From NCBI GenBank assembly GCA_001303955.1, contig LJUP01000003.1:1-50542 (forward strand): a stretch of DNA of 50,542 nt, written 5' to 3'. The notes beneath the pieces are model-generated. The model ran no database searches. It was not told where the DNA came from and worked only from the letters and a program-made list of their open reading frames with translations. The stretch is from Bacteroides sp. SM23_62 (lineage in GTDB: Bacteria; Bacteroidota; Bacteroidia; Bacteroidales; SM23-62). Of the stretch, positions 25,575-36,100 are shown in pieces (within the stretch, counting starts at the first letter, position 1; each line of letters opens with the position of its first letter). The translations under genes were made by a program, and so were the position numbers.

Positions 25575-28500
25575 TGCTTAATATGAAATCTGTTTGGTCT
25601 ATTGCCCAGGCTGAGACACGTATCACAATCCGCCTTGTGCGTTACTGGGTGTTCCTCGTCTTTTCTTATTTGATTATGTTTATTGCATTTGTTTATTATT
25701 CAATTCTTCACGGCCTGTTTTCAACATATTCCGCAACTGCCGGGCTTATCTGTCCTAAATTTCTGGTTAGTTTGCTGGGAATATACTACCTGCTTATCTA
25801 TTCTGTGTGCGTGGTGTTCCTTGCTTTTGATATCAGGGCAAGAGATAAGAGAGAACGGATAATCGAAGTTCTTGATTCTCGTCCCTATACAAACCTGGAA
25901 CTTGTGGCAGGCCGATTCCTGGGTATCCTTATCCCTTCCTGGATTCCTATTCCGATACTGGTAGTCCTCATTGAGCTTTTAGGGTTGCTTCTTAAGGGTG
26001 TAGGATCCCCGATCGGTGAACCCGTTGAACTATACTCACTCCTTGCCTTTGTTTTTTTAATGAGCCTTCCATGTCTGGCATTTGTGCTGTCAGTTGTATT
26101 TCTGGTGACCTTACTTGTACGCAACAGGCTGGTCTCGGCTGTTGTTCTTTTAATACTTATGGGACTTGATGTCTGGGCGTTGTCAAAGCTTCCCGTTTAT
26201 AAGGCTATAATGTTTGATATTTACGGCACATTTGAGATGGGATTTCCCTCAGACCTAGTCCTTCCCTTTACTGATGCTAAAGATCTGCTGCACCGAATAG
26301 CCATACTCATTGCCTCCTTTGGTATACTGGGCATCAGCGCTGCCGTTCATCCACGGCTTGATGACGGTTCTCGTGCAAGACTTGCCGTCAAGGGAACGAC
26401 AATTGTGATTATAGCAGCTTGTCTTATAGGTTTTGTGTATTTCAATAATGCCAAGGTTATTAAAAACCAGGAATTGTGGTATGAAGCACATGGCAAATAT
26501 AGTCTAGAGCCTGTACCAGATATTGAGACTGTCTCTGGAAAGGTTAAGATCATTCCCGGAAAAAGACTGGATCTTGATCTCGATATTACATTCTGTGCGC
26601 CTGAAGACAACCCGTTAAAAAAGGCCCTGTTTACTCTCAACCCGGGCCAGAAGGTAATAAAGATCCTTGATATTACGGGGAAACCGATAGATTTCATCCA
26701 TAATAACGGATTGCTCGAGATCTCACTGCCTGAAATTCTTTCGCCTGGAGAAGAAACAGTTTTACGCCTGTATGCTGAGGGTCTACCTGATAAAAACTTT
26801 GCATACCTCAAAAGCGCGATGAATATTCTGGAGATGAGCGCTCTAAATAGTAATAATATCGCCCTACTTGGAGGTGAGAATATTATTTTCAATTCAGGTT
26901 TTGTTGCATTAATGCCAGCTGCCCGATGGCTGCCCGTATCCGGGCCTGAAAAGGGACGTGATGATCCGCGAGAACGGGCCGCGGATTTTTATAATGTAGA
27001 CCTTTTAGTTGAGCTTCCTGAAAAATGGCTTGTGGCAGGACCCGGCAGACGACAAAACGTAGAAGAAAAAGATGGATTTACCGTGTTTCGTTTTTCACCT
27101 CCGTCTCAGGTACCGGAGGTTGCACTGATTGCATCACAGTTTGAAAGCCGCTCCTTTGAAGTGGATAATGTTTTAATGGAACTTCTGATTTCTAAAAAAC
27201 ATATGAAAAATATTGAGGTGCTTGCAGATACTGTTGATAAAATACGCGAATGGGTAGGTGATAAATTCAAAGAGGCCCAGGAAATGGGACTGGGCTATCC
27301 CTACGACGGATTTACAGTGGTAGAGGTCCCGACTAGGTTACGGGCATACGGAGGCGAGTGGCGGCTTGATACGGTCCAGTTTCCTCCGGGATTATTACTG
27401 CTCAGGGAGTTATCCCTGCCAACAGCGCGTTTTGATTCGGCCTTCAGAGATCCTAAAAAATTTAAGGACAAAGAAGGAGGAATAGCCCAGGCAAAATGGG
27501 AAAGGCTTCAGACCTTTTTTAAAAATGATTTTTCCGGGGGGAATGTCTTAACAGGTGCACCACGAAATTTTTTCCTGTACCAGACCTCTGCCTTAGGGCC
27601 TGAAAGTCTTGCCCTCAATTTTGTAATGGAAACACTTTCAGGACTTCTGATCGCAGACACAAGAGGTTATTTTTCCGCACATATCTACTCAGCCGGAAAT
27701 AAATTAAATTCTATCATTACCTCGGTATTATTGAACTATTTTCAGACCAGGTCTTTAGGCATATCTGTTTCTGATGCAACTATCAGAACAATGACGTCAC
27801 GACCTGTAGTATGGGAAAAGGCCCTTGAGGTTTCCCTGAAAGACATGGATCCCTGGAAGGACCCTGCAGATACGGTGGATATCCTGACATTAAAGGGTTA
27901 TGCTATATCACATATAATAATGGATATACTTGGCCGGGAAAAAACAACCACACTGCTTTCAAATATTCGCAATAATCACCGTGGCAAATGTTTTTCTTAT
28001 GATGATATGAAAAAGGCCGGAATAGATCTGGGATATGACTTTAACGAAATATTTGGTGACTGGATTGGCAGCACCGAACTGCCTGGTTTTGTTGTGTCCG
28101 AGGCAAGGGGGTATCGAATTTCTGATGATGAGAATGGAAGTCCTCAATATCAGCTGTTGTTTACCGTAAGAAATGATGAGCCTGTACCCGGAGTTTTTCG
28201 TTTTGTATATCTATATCCGGGAGAATCGAATAATCTTGAACTTGCAACTAGTGAGTCTATAAGGCTTGCGGGGAAGCACTCGCTTCAATACGGCACGATC
28301 ATGTCCAGACTTCCAAATAACTATTTTCTGGAACCCTATCTATCACTTAACAGGATGATCTTCTTAATGAACATCAATTCTATTGATACTGATAAGATTG
28401 TTAACAAGGAACCAATCAAGGGGATTGAGGAGATCCCTTGGAGTCTGCCGATTGATGATTCAATTGTTGTTGATGACCTGGATAAAGGTTTTGAAATCAC

Positions 28501-28996
28501 GGAAGAGGAACAAAAAAAGGGGTTACGCTTAAAGGCACGAGATAAAAAGGATGAGGAAACAGACCAGGGGCTGCCCTACATAGCTTCAAACATTTTTGCA
28601 TTGCCTCCTCCCAATGAATGGTCACGTATAACAGAAACAACCGCCTGGGGATACTATCGCCATACTTACGCGGTAATAAAACCGGGTAACGGCAGTAAAA
28701 GGGCCGTATTTTTGACCTCACTGCCAAATGATGGCGCATGGGATCTTGAAGTGCATATGCCTATGAAGAACGGTTTTCTGAACAGACAGTATGGCTTATG
28801 GCACATTACAGTAGTTGACAGTAATGGAGATCAGCACAAAATTGAGTTTGATTCAAAGACTGTAATTCAAGGGTGGAACATGGCAGAAAAGCTGAACCTT
28901 CCCCAAGGAAAAGTGACTGTTGAATTTTCCGACAGGACGAATGGGCAGGTTGTTGTTGCGGATGCAATACGCTGGACACCTTCAAAGGGCAATTAA
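25574..28996 (+). CDS. Giant ABC-2 permease with M1-like periplasmic region
   Basis: 1140 residues. Residues 1-300 hold an ABC-2 type membrane domain of about six to seven helices with DIRARDKRERIIEVLDSRPYTNLELVAGR, the usual coupling-region text (positions about 85-115). The long remainder looks extracytoplasmic. Its middle resembles the aminopeptidase M1-like part of ABC permease/M1 proteins, but no HExxH zinc site is present, so catalysis is unlikely. The last 110 residues (YYRHTYAVI ... GQVVVADAIRWTP) resemble a golvesin C-terminal-type beta domain. Likely role: the membrane partner of the upstream ATPase, with a large periplasmic arm that may handle substrate or contact the adaptor protein. 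It precedes the adaptor gene by 14 bp. Confidence 0.78.
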   Translation: MLNMKSVWSIAQAETRITIRLVRYWVFLVFSYLIMFIAFVYYSILHGLFSTYSATAGLICPKFLVSLLGIYYLLIYSVCVVFLAFDIRARDKRERIIEVLDSRPYTNLELVAGRFLGILIPSWIPIPILVVLIELLGLLLKGVGSPIGEPVELYSLLAFVFLMSLPCLAFVLSVVFLVTLLVRNRLVSAVVLLILMGLDVWALSKLPVYKAIMFDIYGTFEMGFPSDLVLPFTDAKDLLHRIAILIASFGILGISAAVHPRLDDGSRARLAVKGTTIVIIAACLIGFVYFNNAKVIKNQELWYEAHGKYSLEPVPDIETVSGKVKIIPGKRLDLDLDITFCAPEDNPLKKALFTLNPGQKVIKILDITGKPIDFIHNNGLLEISLPEILSPGEETVLRLYAEGLPDKNFAYLKSAMNILEMSALNSNNIALLGGENIIFNSGFVALMPAARWLPVSGPEKGRDDPRERAADFYNVDLLVELPEKWLVAGPGRRQNVEEKDGFTVFRFSPPSQVPEVALIASQFESRSFEVDNVLMELLISKKHMKNIEVLADTVDKIREWVGDKFKEAQEMGLGYPYDGFTVVEVPTRLRAYGGEWRLDTVQFPPGLLLLRELSLPTARFDSAFRDPKKFKDKEGGIAQAKWERLQTFFKNDFSGGNVLTGAPRNFFLYQTSALGPESLALNFVMETLSGLLIADTRGYFSAHIYSAGNKLNSIITSVLLNYFQTRSLGISVSDATIRTMTSRPVVWEKALEVSLKDMDPWKDPADTVDILTLKGYAISHIIMDILGREKTTTLLSNIRNNHRGKCFSYDDMKKAGIDLGYDFNEIFGDWIGSTELPGFVVSEARGYRISDDENGSPQYQLLFTVRNDEPVPGVFRFVYLYPGESNNLELATSESIRLAGKHSLQYGTIMSRLPNNYFLEPYLSLNRMIFLMNINSIDTDKIVNKEPIKGIEEIPWSLPIDDSIVVDDLDKGFEITEEEQKKGLRLKARDKKDEETDQGLPYIASNIFALPPPNEWSRITETTAWGYYRHTYAVIKPGNGSKRAVFLTSLPNDGAWDLEVHMPMKNGFLNRQYGLWHITVVDSNGDQHKIEFDSKTVIQGWNMAEKLNLPQGKVTVEFSDRTNGQVVVADAIRWTPSKGN

Positions 28997-29010
28997 CATA
29001 AGGAGATCAA

Positions 29011-30111
29011 ATGTATAAAAGACATATCTTTTTCAGGGTGCTTATTTTGATTCTTTCATCTGTATTGGTTTGCCTTTCAGGCTGTTCACGTGAAAGTTCA
29101 GTTGATGAAATTGATTTTCTGGTCCCTGTAACCGTAACGGATGTAGGAACTGCCGATGTTGAGGACAGGATTACTGCAACCGGAACACTGCGCGCAACTA
29201 AAATAGCCCGTCTTGAAGTGGAGACCGGGGGTATCCTGGAATTTCTCACAAATGAGAGTGGGAGACGCTATAAGGAAGGAGACAGGGTTAAGGCTGGTGA
29301 CGTTATTGCCAGGATCACGGGAGAGGATGTGCGCCTGGCCGCAAGAACAGAGGCAAATTATCAGAGATTTCTGACAGCAAAAGATGAATATGAGGCAACA
29401 AAAAAACTGTACGAAGAGGGATTTAGAAGTAAATCAGACTTACTCACCATGCAGGCCAGTCTTGAAGATGCAAGATTGGAGTATGAACGAAGCCTGAATG
29501 CGGAAAATCGCAGCCTGCTGACTACCCCCATAGACGGTGTTATCCTCAGACTGGCAAGGGACAGGGACAACCAGAACCAGCCCCTGGCTGTGGGTCAGTT
29601 TGTAAATCCCGGCTTTGAAGTGGCCAGAATTGCTCCTATCAATGTTCTTATAGCAGATGTGGATCTGGTGGGTCAGGATGTGGCAAAGGTAAAGGAAGGG
29701 CTTGAGGCAAGAATTCTGCATTATGCCTGGGAAAACGAGGTATTTACGGGGAAGGTAGTACACCTCAATCCTGTGATTGATCCTGTGACGCGGGCGTTAA
29801 GGGCCGAGGTGGAGGTGGATAACAGTCAGGAAAAACTCAGGCCCGGGATGTTTGTTGAGGTGATTATAATCAAGGAACAGAGAAAGGGCGTACCATATGT
29901 GCCCAGGGAGTCGGTTACGGACCGTGGCGGCAAATGGGTGGTTTTTGTCCTTAAAGGCCAGAGAGTTGCTATGAAGGAAGTGGTACTAGGACTTGGCGAT
30001 GATTCTATTGTGGAAATCCGGGAAGGTCTGTCAGTCGGTGAACGGGTAGTAATCAGGGGGCTTGAGACACTTACTGACCAGACCCGGGTTCGTGTGACAG
30101 GGACTAGCTGA
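29011..30111 (+). CDS. RND efflux periplasmic adaptor lipoprotein
   Basis: 366-residue membrane fusion protein linking inner-membrane pumps to the outer-membrane channel. Lipoprotein signal with VCLSGCSRE. The order is the usual one: barrel-sandwich hybrid half (IARLEVETGGILEFL, DRVKAGDVIARI), alpha-hairpin (residues about 110-165, ATKKLYEEGFRSKSDLLTMQ), second lipoyl half (LTTPIDGVILRL), beta-barrel (HLNPVIDPVTRALRAEVEVDN) and a membrane-proximal domain. AGGAG upstream of the ATG. It is the only adaptor in the locus and so must serve both RND proteins. Confidence 0.93.
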   Translation: MYKRHIFFRVLILILSSVLVCLSGCSRESSVDEIDFLVPVTVTDVGTADVEDRITATGTLRATKIARLEVETGGILEFLTNESGRRYKEGDRVKAGDVIARITGEDVRLAARTEANYQRFLTAKDEYEATKKLYEEGFRSKSDLLTMQASLEDARLEYERSLNAENRSLLTTPIDGVILRLARDRDNQNQPLAVGQFVNPGFEVARIAPINVLIADVDLVGQDVAKVKEGLEARILHYAWENEVFTGKVVHLNPVIDPVTRALRAEVEVDNSQEKLRPGMFVEVIIIKEQRKGVPYVPRESVTDRGGKWVVFVLKGQRVAMKEVVLGLGDDSIVEIREGLSVGERVVIRGLETLTDQTRVRVTGTS

Positions 30112-30115
30112 TCCC

Positions 30116-33100
30116 ATGTATATTCTAGCACGCTACGCGACAAAACGACCCGTGGCAGTAACGGTAGTTGCTGCTGCGATAGTAATGCTGGGATGGATAT
30201 CCTGGAAAGATCTGCCCCTGGATCTCCTTCCTGACCTTCAGAGCCCCACGGTACTGGTCGCGATCCGTTCCGGTGACCGTCCGCCGACTGAAATGGAACG
30301 CCTTTATGGTGAGGATGTTGAACGACGCCTGTTTACAGTCAGGGGTATCAGGGCAATCAACCAGGTGGCCAGATCCGGAAACCTTATTGTCAGGGTTACA
30401 TTCGACTGGCACTCGGATATGGACCTTGCCCTTGTGGACGTACAGAAGGCGGTAAATCCTATTGCCACAGATCCTGATGTGGATGAAGTTATTGTCAGGC
30501 GTCAGGACCCCCGCCAGTTGCCGATCCTTTCTTTGGGACTTGTCGCCCCGGATGGAATTCCCAACCTTACAGAACTGCGCCGCATAGCAAAACGCCAGGT
30601 TGCTCCTGCCCTTGAACAGCTTGAAGGGGTGGCAGAAGTAAACGTTACAGGAGGTCGCGAAGAGGAGGTCAGGATCATCCTGGACAGATATTTGTTGGAA
30701 GCGCATGGCGTAACCATGTCATTGCTCGAACAGCGAATTAAGGCATCAAACCTGGATATTAACGCAGGAACCCTGGAGGAGGGAGACAGGGTCTACCTTG
30801 TAAGGGGTTTATCCAGATTCAGGGATGTTAAGGATATTGAGCAGGTAGTGGTCAAGTATGAGCGGGATTCGGAAAATAATCAGGTTCCCGTGAGGATCAG
30901 TGACCTTGGCCAGGTTGTTCTTGCTGAAAAGGAGATAAGTGATCTGGTCCTCGTAGACGGACAGGAAGGAGTAAGTCTTTCCATCTATAAGGAGGCAGGA
31001 GCCAATACTGTAAACGTTTCCCGAAGCGTAAGGCGATCCATTGAAAACCTGAACGCTGATCTAAAAAGTATTGAATTCAGGATAGTCAGCGATGAGGCGG
31101 CTCTGGTTGAGGATGCGATTAATGATGTTGAAAGTGCGGCTGTTATAGGCATTATCCTCGCAGTCCTTGTACTGACTTTTTTCCTGCGTTCACTTGGATC
31201 AACAATCGTGGTCGCCTCGGCAGTTCCCGTATCCCTTATGGCCACACTGTTTGCCATGCATTTTGCCGGCCACAGCCTTAACTTGATGACCCTCGCGGGA
31301 ATGGCTCTTGGCGCCGGCATGCTGGTTGATAATGCCATTGTTGTAATAGAAAGTATATTTCGGAGAAGGTTAGAAGGCGATTCCCCAGGGGAGGGGGCTG
31401 CTAAAGGTACTGCATTGGTCGCAGGGGCGATCACGGCAAGCACGCTTACCACATGCGTTGTGTTTTTACCTGTTCTTTTTATTCGGGGACTGGCAGCCAG
31501 GCTTTTGTCCGGTATATCCTTTACTGTAGTAGTCTCTCTTGTCGCTTCTCTTGGGGTGGCTGTTTTTTTGATTCCCGCCCTTGCTGCATGGTTTCTTCCC
31601 AGAAGAAAAACGGGGGAGATCGATCCGGGAAAGGCGAGAGTAGAAGCTGTTGTGCTGACTCTGTTAGAACATCCCATTATCGTAGTATTCATCAGCCTTC
31701 TGCTGGTTGCAATATCAATCAGCAGCCTGCTGGGTCTGGGCTCCGAACTCCTTGCCCCTGCCGATCCCAGACAGTTTACGCTCAGGATTGTCGGCCCTCC
31801 AGGTCAGCGTGTTGAATCAACGAAAAAAATGTCCGCAGTAGTTGAACAGATAATCAGGGAGGCGGCAGGAGATGACCTTCGTACAATATTGTCCGAGGTG
31901 GGAAGGCTGCCGGAGGATGAACATTTTATACGTGAAGAAAGGACAGGTGAAAATACGGCAAGGATCCTTGTGAACCTGTCAGCAAAGGGTAAAACAGCTA
32001 GTCAGGTGGTTGCCTCCGCTTCATCGGCAGTATCTTCCCTGCCGAATGTTGAAGTCTCCTGGGAGCTGGGTACTTCCGTTCTTTCACGGGCAATTGGTAC
32101 TACCGGCCCTCCTGTTCAGGTTGAAATCTCCGGGCAGTCGGTTGAAGACCTCAGAAAAAGCGCTGAAGAGGTTCTTGGGCGATTAAGAAAAATGCCGGAG
32201 CTCTGGAATGTGGGCTCTTCCTTTGAAGGCGGCGCGCCTGAAGTGCATGTCATCCTGAATCGAGCACTCTGTGACGGTCTTGGTATTGATTTGGACAGTC
32301 TTACCAGGATACTTGAGGCTGCCCTTGACGGACGTGAAGTCACAAGACTGTCCACAGGTGATGAGGAAAAGGATGTAGTACTCCTTATGGAAAAACAGGA
32401 TGTTACCAACCTGAAATCTATCCCCTTTAATACTGCCGGTGGAGAGCGGCTTACAGTGGGAGATGTTGCTGACTTTGTACAGGTAGAAGGGGCGCTGGAG
32501 ATATTTCGAAGGGATCAGCGAAGGGTAGCTAGGATTACCGCGAGAGTTGCACCAGGTGTTGAGTACCCTGTCGCCAGGGCAGTTAGCGAAAAGGTCATAA
32601 AAGATATTAGCCTGAGTCCGGGGTTGAGGATCAAACTTGCCGGGGAAGAGGAGGAACGGCAGAAGGCCTTTAATGAACTGAAATGGGCAGGTATCATGGC
32701 TATACTCCTCGTGTTCATGGTTCTGGCAGGCACATTTGAATCTCTTGTCCATCCTGTCACCGTTCTCGCTTCCATACCCCTTGCCCTTGTGGGTGTAGCA
32801 GCAGTGCTTGTTCCGGGGGGTCGTCCCATTGGAGTGATGCAATTTCTGGGTCTTATTGTTTTGTCAGGTATTGCCGTGAACGACGCAATCCTATTAGTCC
32901 AGGCCGCACGCCAGCTTATGGCGGAAGGCATGGAACGGAAGAAAGCGCTGGCCGGAGCTGCAGGTATAAGGCTTCGTCCCATCATTATGACTAGTGCCAC
33001 AACTATGCTGGCCCTGCTCCCCCTGGCAATAGGTGTAGGTGAGGCAGCACAATTAAGGGCTCCTCTTGCCCTCACTATTATCGGAGGGCTTATCACATCA

Positions 33101-33178
33101 ACCCTGTCTTCTCTTCTTGTCATACCCTGCCTGTATCTTCTTTTGGACCGTCTGCGTATTAATCGGGAAGAATCATGA
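30116..33178 (+). CDS. RND efflux permease 1
   Basis: 1020-residue AcrB/MdtB-type proton-driven exporter, twelve helices with two periplasmic loops. Landmarks are ATKRPVAVTVVAAAIVMLGWI (helix 1), LPLDLLPDLQSPTVLV, EMERLYGEDVERRL, the helix 4 motif GMLVDNAIVVIES and the C-terminal LSGIAVNDAILLV. The proton-relay pair has Asp405, but the second residue is Asn406 rather than Asp, as in many RND pumps outside the AcrB group. It starts 5 bp after the adaptor and overlaps the next RND gene by four bases (ATGA), which suggests equimolar synthesis and a heteromeric pump, as with MdtB-MdtC. Confidence 0.93.
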   Translation: MYILARYATKRPVAVTVVAAAIVMLGWISWKDLPLDLLPDLQSPTVLVAIRSGDRPPTEMERLYGEDVERRLFTVRGIRAINQVARSGNLIVRVTFDWHSDMDLALVDVQKAVNPIATDPDVDEVIVRRQDPRQLPILSLGLVAPDGIPNLTELRRIAKRQVAPALEQLEGVAEVNVTGGREEEVRIILDRYLLEAHGVTMSLLEQRIKASNLDINAGTLEEGDRVYLVRGLSRFRDVKDIEQVVVKYERDSENNQVPVRISDLGQVVLAEKEISDLVLVDGQEGVSLSIYKEAGANTVNVSRSVRRSIENLNADLKSIEFRIVSDEAALVEDAINDVESAAVIGIILAVLVLTFFLRSLGSTIVVASAVPVSLMATLFAMHFAGHSLNLMTLAGMALGAGMLVDNAIVVIESIFRRRLEGDSPGEGAAKGTALVAGAITASTLTTCVVFLPVLFIRGLAARLLSGISFTVVVSLVASLGVAVFLIPALAAWFLPRRKTGEIDPGKARVEAVVLTLLEHPIIVVFISLLLVAISISSLLGLGSELLAPADPRQFTLRIVGPPGQRVESTKKMSAVVEQIIREAAGDDLRTILSEVGRLPEDEHFIREERTGENTARILVNLSAKGKTASQVVASASSAVSSLPNVEVSWELGTSVLSRAIGTTGPPVQVEISGQSVEDLRKSAEEVLGRLRKMPELWNVGSSFEGGAPEVHVILNRALCDGLGIDLDSLTRILEAALDGREVTRLSTGDEEKDVVLLMEKQDVTNLKSIPFNTAGGERLTVGDVADFVQVEGALEIFRRDQRRVARITARVAPGVEYPVARAVSEKVIKDISLSPGLRIKLAGEEEERQKAFNELKWAGIMAILLVFMVLAGTFESLVHPVTVLASIPLALVGVAAVLVPGGRPIGVMQFLGLIVLSGIAVNDAILLVQAARQLMAEGMERKKALAGAAGIRLRPIIMTSATTMLALLPLAIGVGEAAQLRAPLALTIIGGLITSTLSSLLVIPCLYLLLDRLRINREES

Positions 33179-36100
33179 AGTGGTACAATTTTCCTATTAG
33201 GCGTCCTGTAGCCACATCTATGTTCTTTACCGCCATTCTTTTGCTGGGAATCGTGGGGTGGCAGAAAATACCCATTGAGCTTGTTCCGAACCTGGAGGGT
33301 GACAAGTTATATGTAAATTTTAACAGGCCGAACAGTGAACCTGAACTCGTGGAACGGGAAATTCTGATCCCACTTGAGGCAAAGGCATCCGAACTCCCCG
33401 GAATGAAGGAGTCATGGGGTGAGGTCAGGGGATCCGATGGTTCTTTTACTGTCAGTTTTGAGCCGGGGACAGACATTAAGGTTCGTCAACTGGACATGCA
33501 GCGCCTGGTAATTGAACTGAAAAGAAACCAGCCAAAGGAAACGACAATCAGGGTAGATGCCCAGGATTTTTCCATTATAAGCCGTTTTGTCATGATCATT
33601 CAGGTGCTGGGCGGGGCGGATAACAATGCCCTTAGAAGCCTTGTTGAGGACAGGATACAATCCAGGTTAGCCGCTGTTAAGGGTGTTGGTGGTATTTTTG
33701 TAATGGGAGGCGCCCCGGAGGAGGTTACTGTTCGGATCGATCCTGACAAATGTGCCGCGCTTGGAATCTCTCCCAGGGATGTAGCAGAGTCGCTTACCCG
33801 ATCGGTCCATCGTCTCAGATTCCTTGGGGGGCTGGAAGACGGGTCAAAAAGAACACTAATAATGCTTGATGGTCGTCCGAAGGGGAGCCATGCCCTGGGA
33901 GAAATAAGGGTAACTCAAGATAAGCCTGTACTGATACGCCATGTCGCGGATGTTTCAAGAGGAACCGGAAGAACAAACATGCTGTTTCGGATCAACAGCA
34001 AGCCTTCTGTGGGTCTTGTTGTGCTAAAGGAAGAAGGGACTAACCTTATTGAGCTGGGCAGGGATCTTCGCTCCCGAATTGATGATCTGCGGAATGAATT
34101 TAATCCTTATGGGATTGATTTTATAATAGGCTTTGACGGCGCTGAAGCAGTGGAAAAACAGCTTGATCGACTCAAGAAACTGGCTTTGAGCGGATTTATC
34201 ATTGCCCTCGTAGTGCTTTTTCTGTTCATACGCCGACCAAAGGCGGTAAGTGTAGTCGCAGTGTCTGTACCTGTCAGTGTCTTGGCGGCCATGGCAATGT
34301 TGTACACCGGTGGTTATACCCTCAATATAGTTACCCTTATCGGTCTTGCCGTGGGAATTGGCATGCTGGTGGATAACAGCATAGTTGTGTATGAAGCGAT
34401 TCAGCGCAGGCTTGAAAGGGGGATGGAGCCGGACGCGGCAGCAGGGGAAGGTGTAAGAATTACTATCAGGGCTATCATAGCCGCGACAGTGACAACAGCT
34501 ATTGTGTTCATCCCTATTGCGTTCTTCACTGAAGACGCAATGATCAGGGGGCTTCTCAAAGTTCTTGCCGCCGCCATTCTACTGCCGCTTGCATCTTCCC
34601 TGCTTGTAGCTGTCGGGATGGTACCGCTTTTAAGCAGAAAGCTTGCGGCCCCTGCTGCGCTGGCGAGAATAGATGCCGTCCGCAAAAGGAAGGAACTATA
34701 TGCCGGACTGGTATCTCCTGACAAGTGGCGGGAACTGTTTTCAGGTCTGTTAAAGGTTTCCCTTCGTCACCCTGCCGGATGGCTTGCCGTTATAACAGGT
34801 TCAGTTTTAATTACCGTTATCGTGGCTGTTCCATGGTTACTTGTGAGTTCAACATCAGAAGAGGCAAGGGAGGCTGATGAAATAAGACTATCTATCGATG
34901 TTCCATCCGGGGATTCCCTGGAGGCAATAGGCCGTGACATATCAGGACTTGAGCAGGCGGCGCTTGATATTGATGGGGTAAAATATGTTGAAAGTATTGT
35001 GCAGGAGAACAACAGTTCGCTTAATATCAAGTTTGTTGACCGTGATGAACGTCCCGAAGACCTGACAGCCTCCAAGGTAAGGTCAAAGATAAGAGAGGCG
35101 GCAAAAACACTCAAGGGCATAAATGTCCGGTCTGAGGATATATCCGGAGAGGGGGGATCAAGGGGAGGGGGCGGTAGTGCGCAATTGTTCGGTCAGGCAC
35201 CTTCCGAGATTGTACTTTCCGGGCCTGATAACCAACAGTTAATATCTCTTGCTGAATCCATAAAGGAAAGACTGGAATCCATCCCTGAGATAGGCAGATA
35301 TGGTGTTTGGCTTTCATCAAAATTGGGGCAGGATGAAATACAGGTTGTCCCTGATGATTTTATATTAACCGGTCTGGGACTTACTTCGGATCAGATAATG
35401 CCGATGCTGAGTATGCTGAGCAGAGAAGGGACGGAGATGCGGGCAGGAATGATCCTTGACGATGGACGGGAAATCCCCCTTACTGTCAGAAGTTATGAAA
35501 CCGCTTCCAGTCAGATAAGTTATAAGATGGAAAGACTCAAGGTGCCGACGACCGCAGGTGTCCTGCCCCTTGGGCTCGTGTCCAATACATACAAGATGCC
35601 TCCTCCTCCAATGATCCAGCATCACAACGGAAGGAGGGAGTTAAGTATATTTTACAGATTCACTCGAAGTGTTCCTAAAACCGGACTGGCAAGGGACGCA
35701 CTGGATGAGGAAATTCTGTCAATGATAAGAAGCATTCGTGTTCCCGCGGGGTATATAATTGACCCGCCGGATAAGGAAGAGTCTGTAAGCTGGTTCAAAC
35801 GTGCCTTTATACCAATGCTGCTCCTGCTCTTTGCCGTGTTGGCTGTTACATTCGAATCTCTTACGATGCCCGTGCTTGTGCTGTTTGCCGTACCTCTATC
35901 AATACTGGGATCAGCGGGGGCGCTGTTCCTGACAGGGATGCCTGCGGATATGATGGCCATGGCAGGGGCTGTTGTTCTTTTGGGACTCACTGTAAACCCG
36001 GCAATTCTCCTTGTAGACCGTATGCAGCAGAGGGTACTTACAGGTTCATGGTCGGCGGGAGCCGCCGCAATAGCAGCGGTCAGGGAAAGGGTCAGACCCA

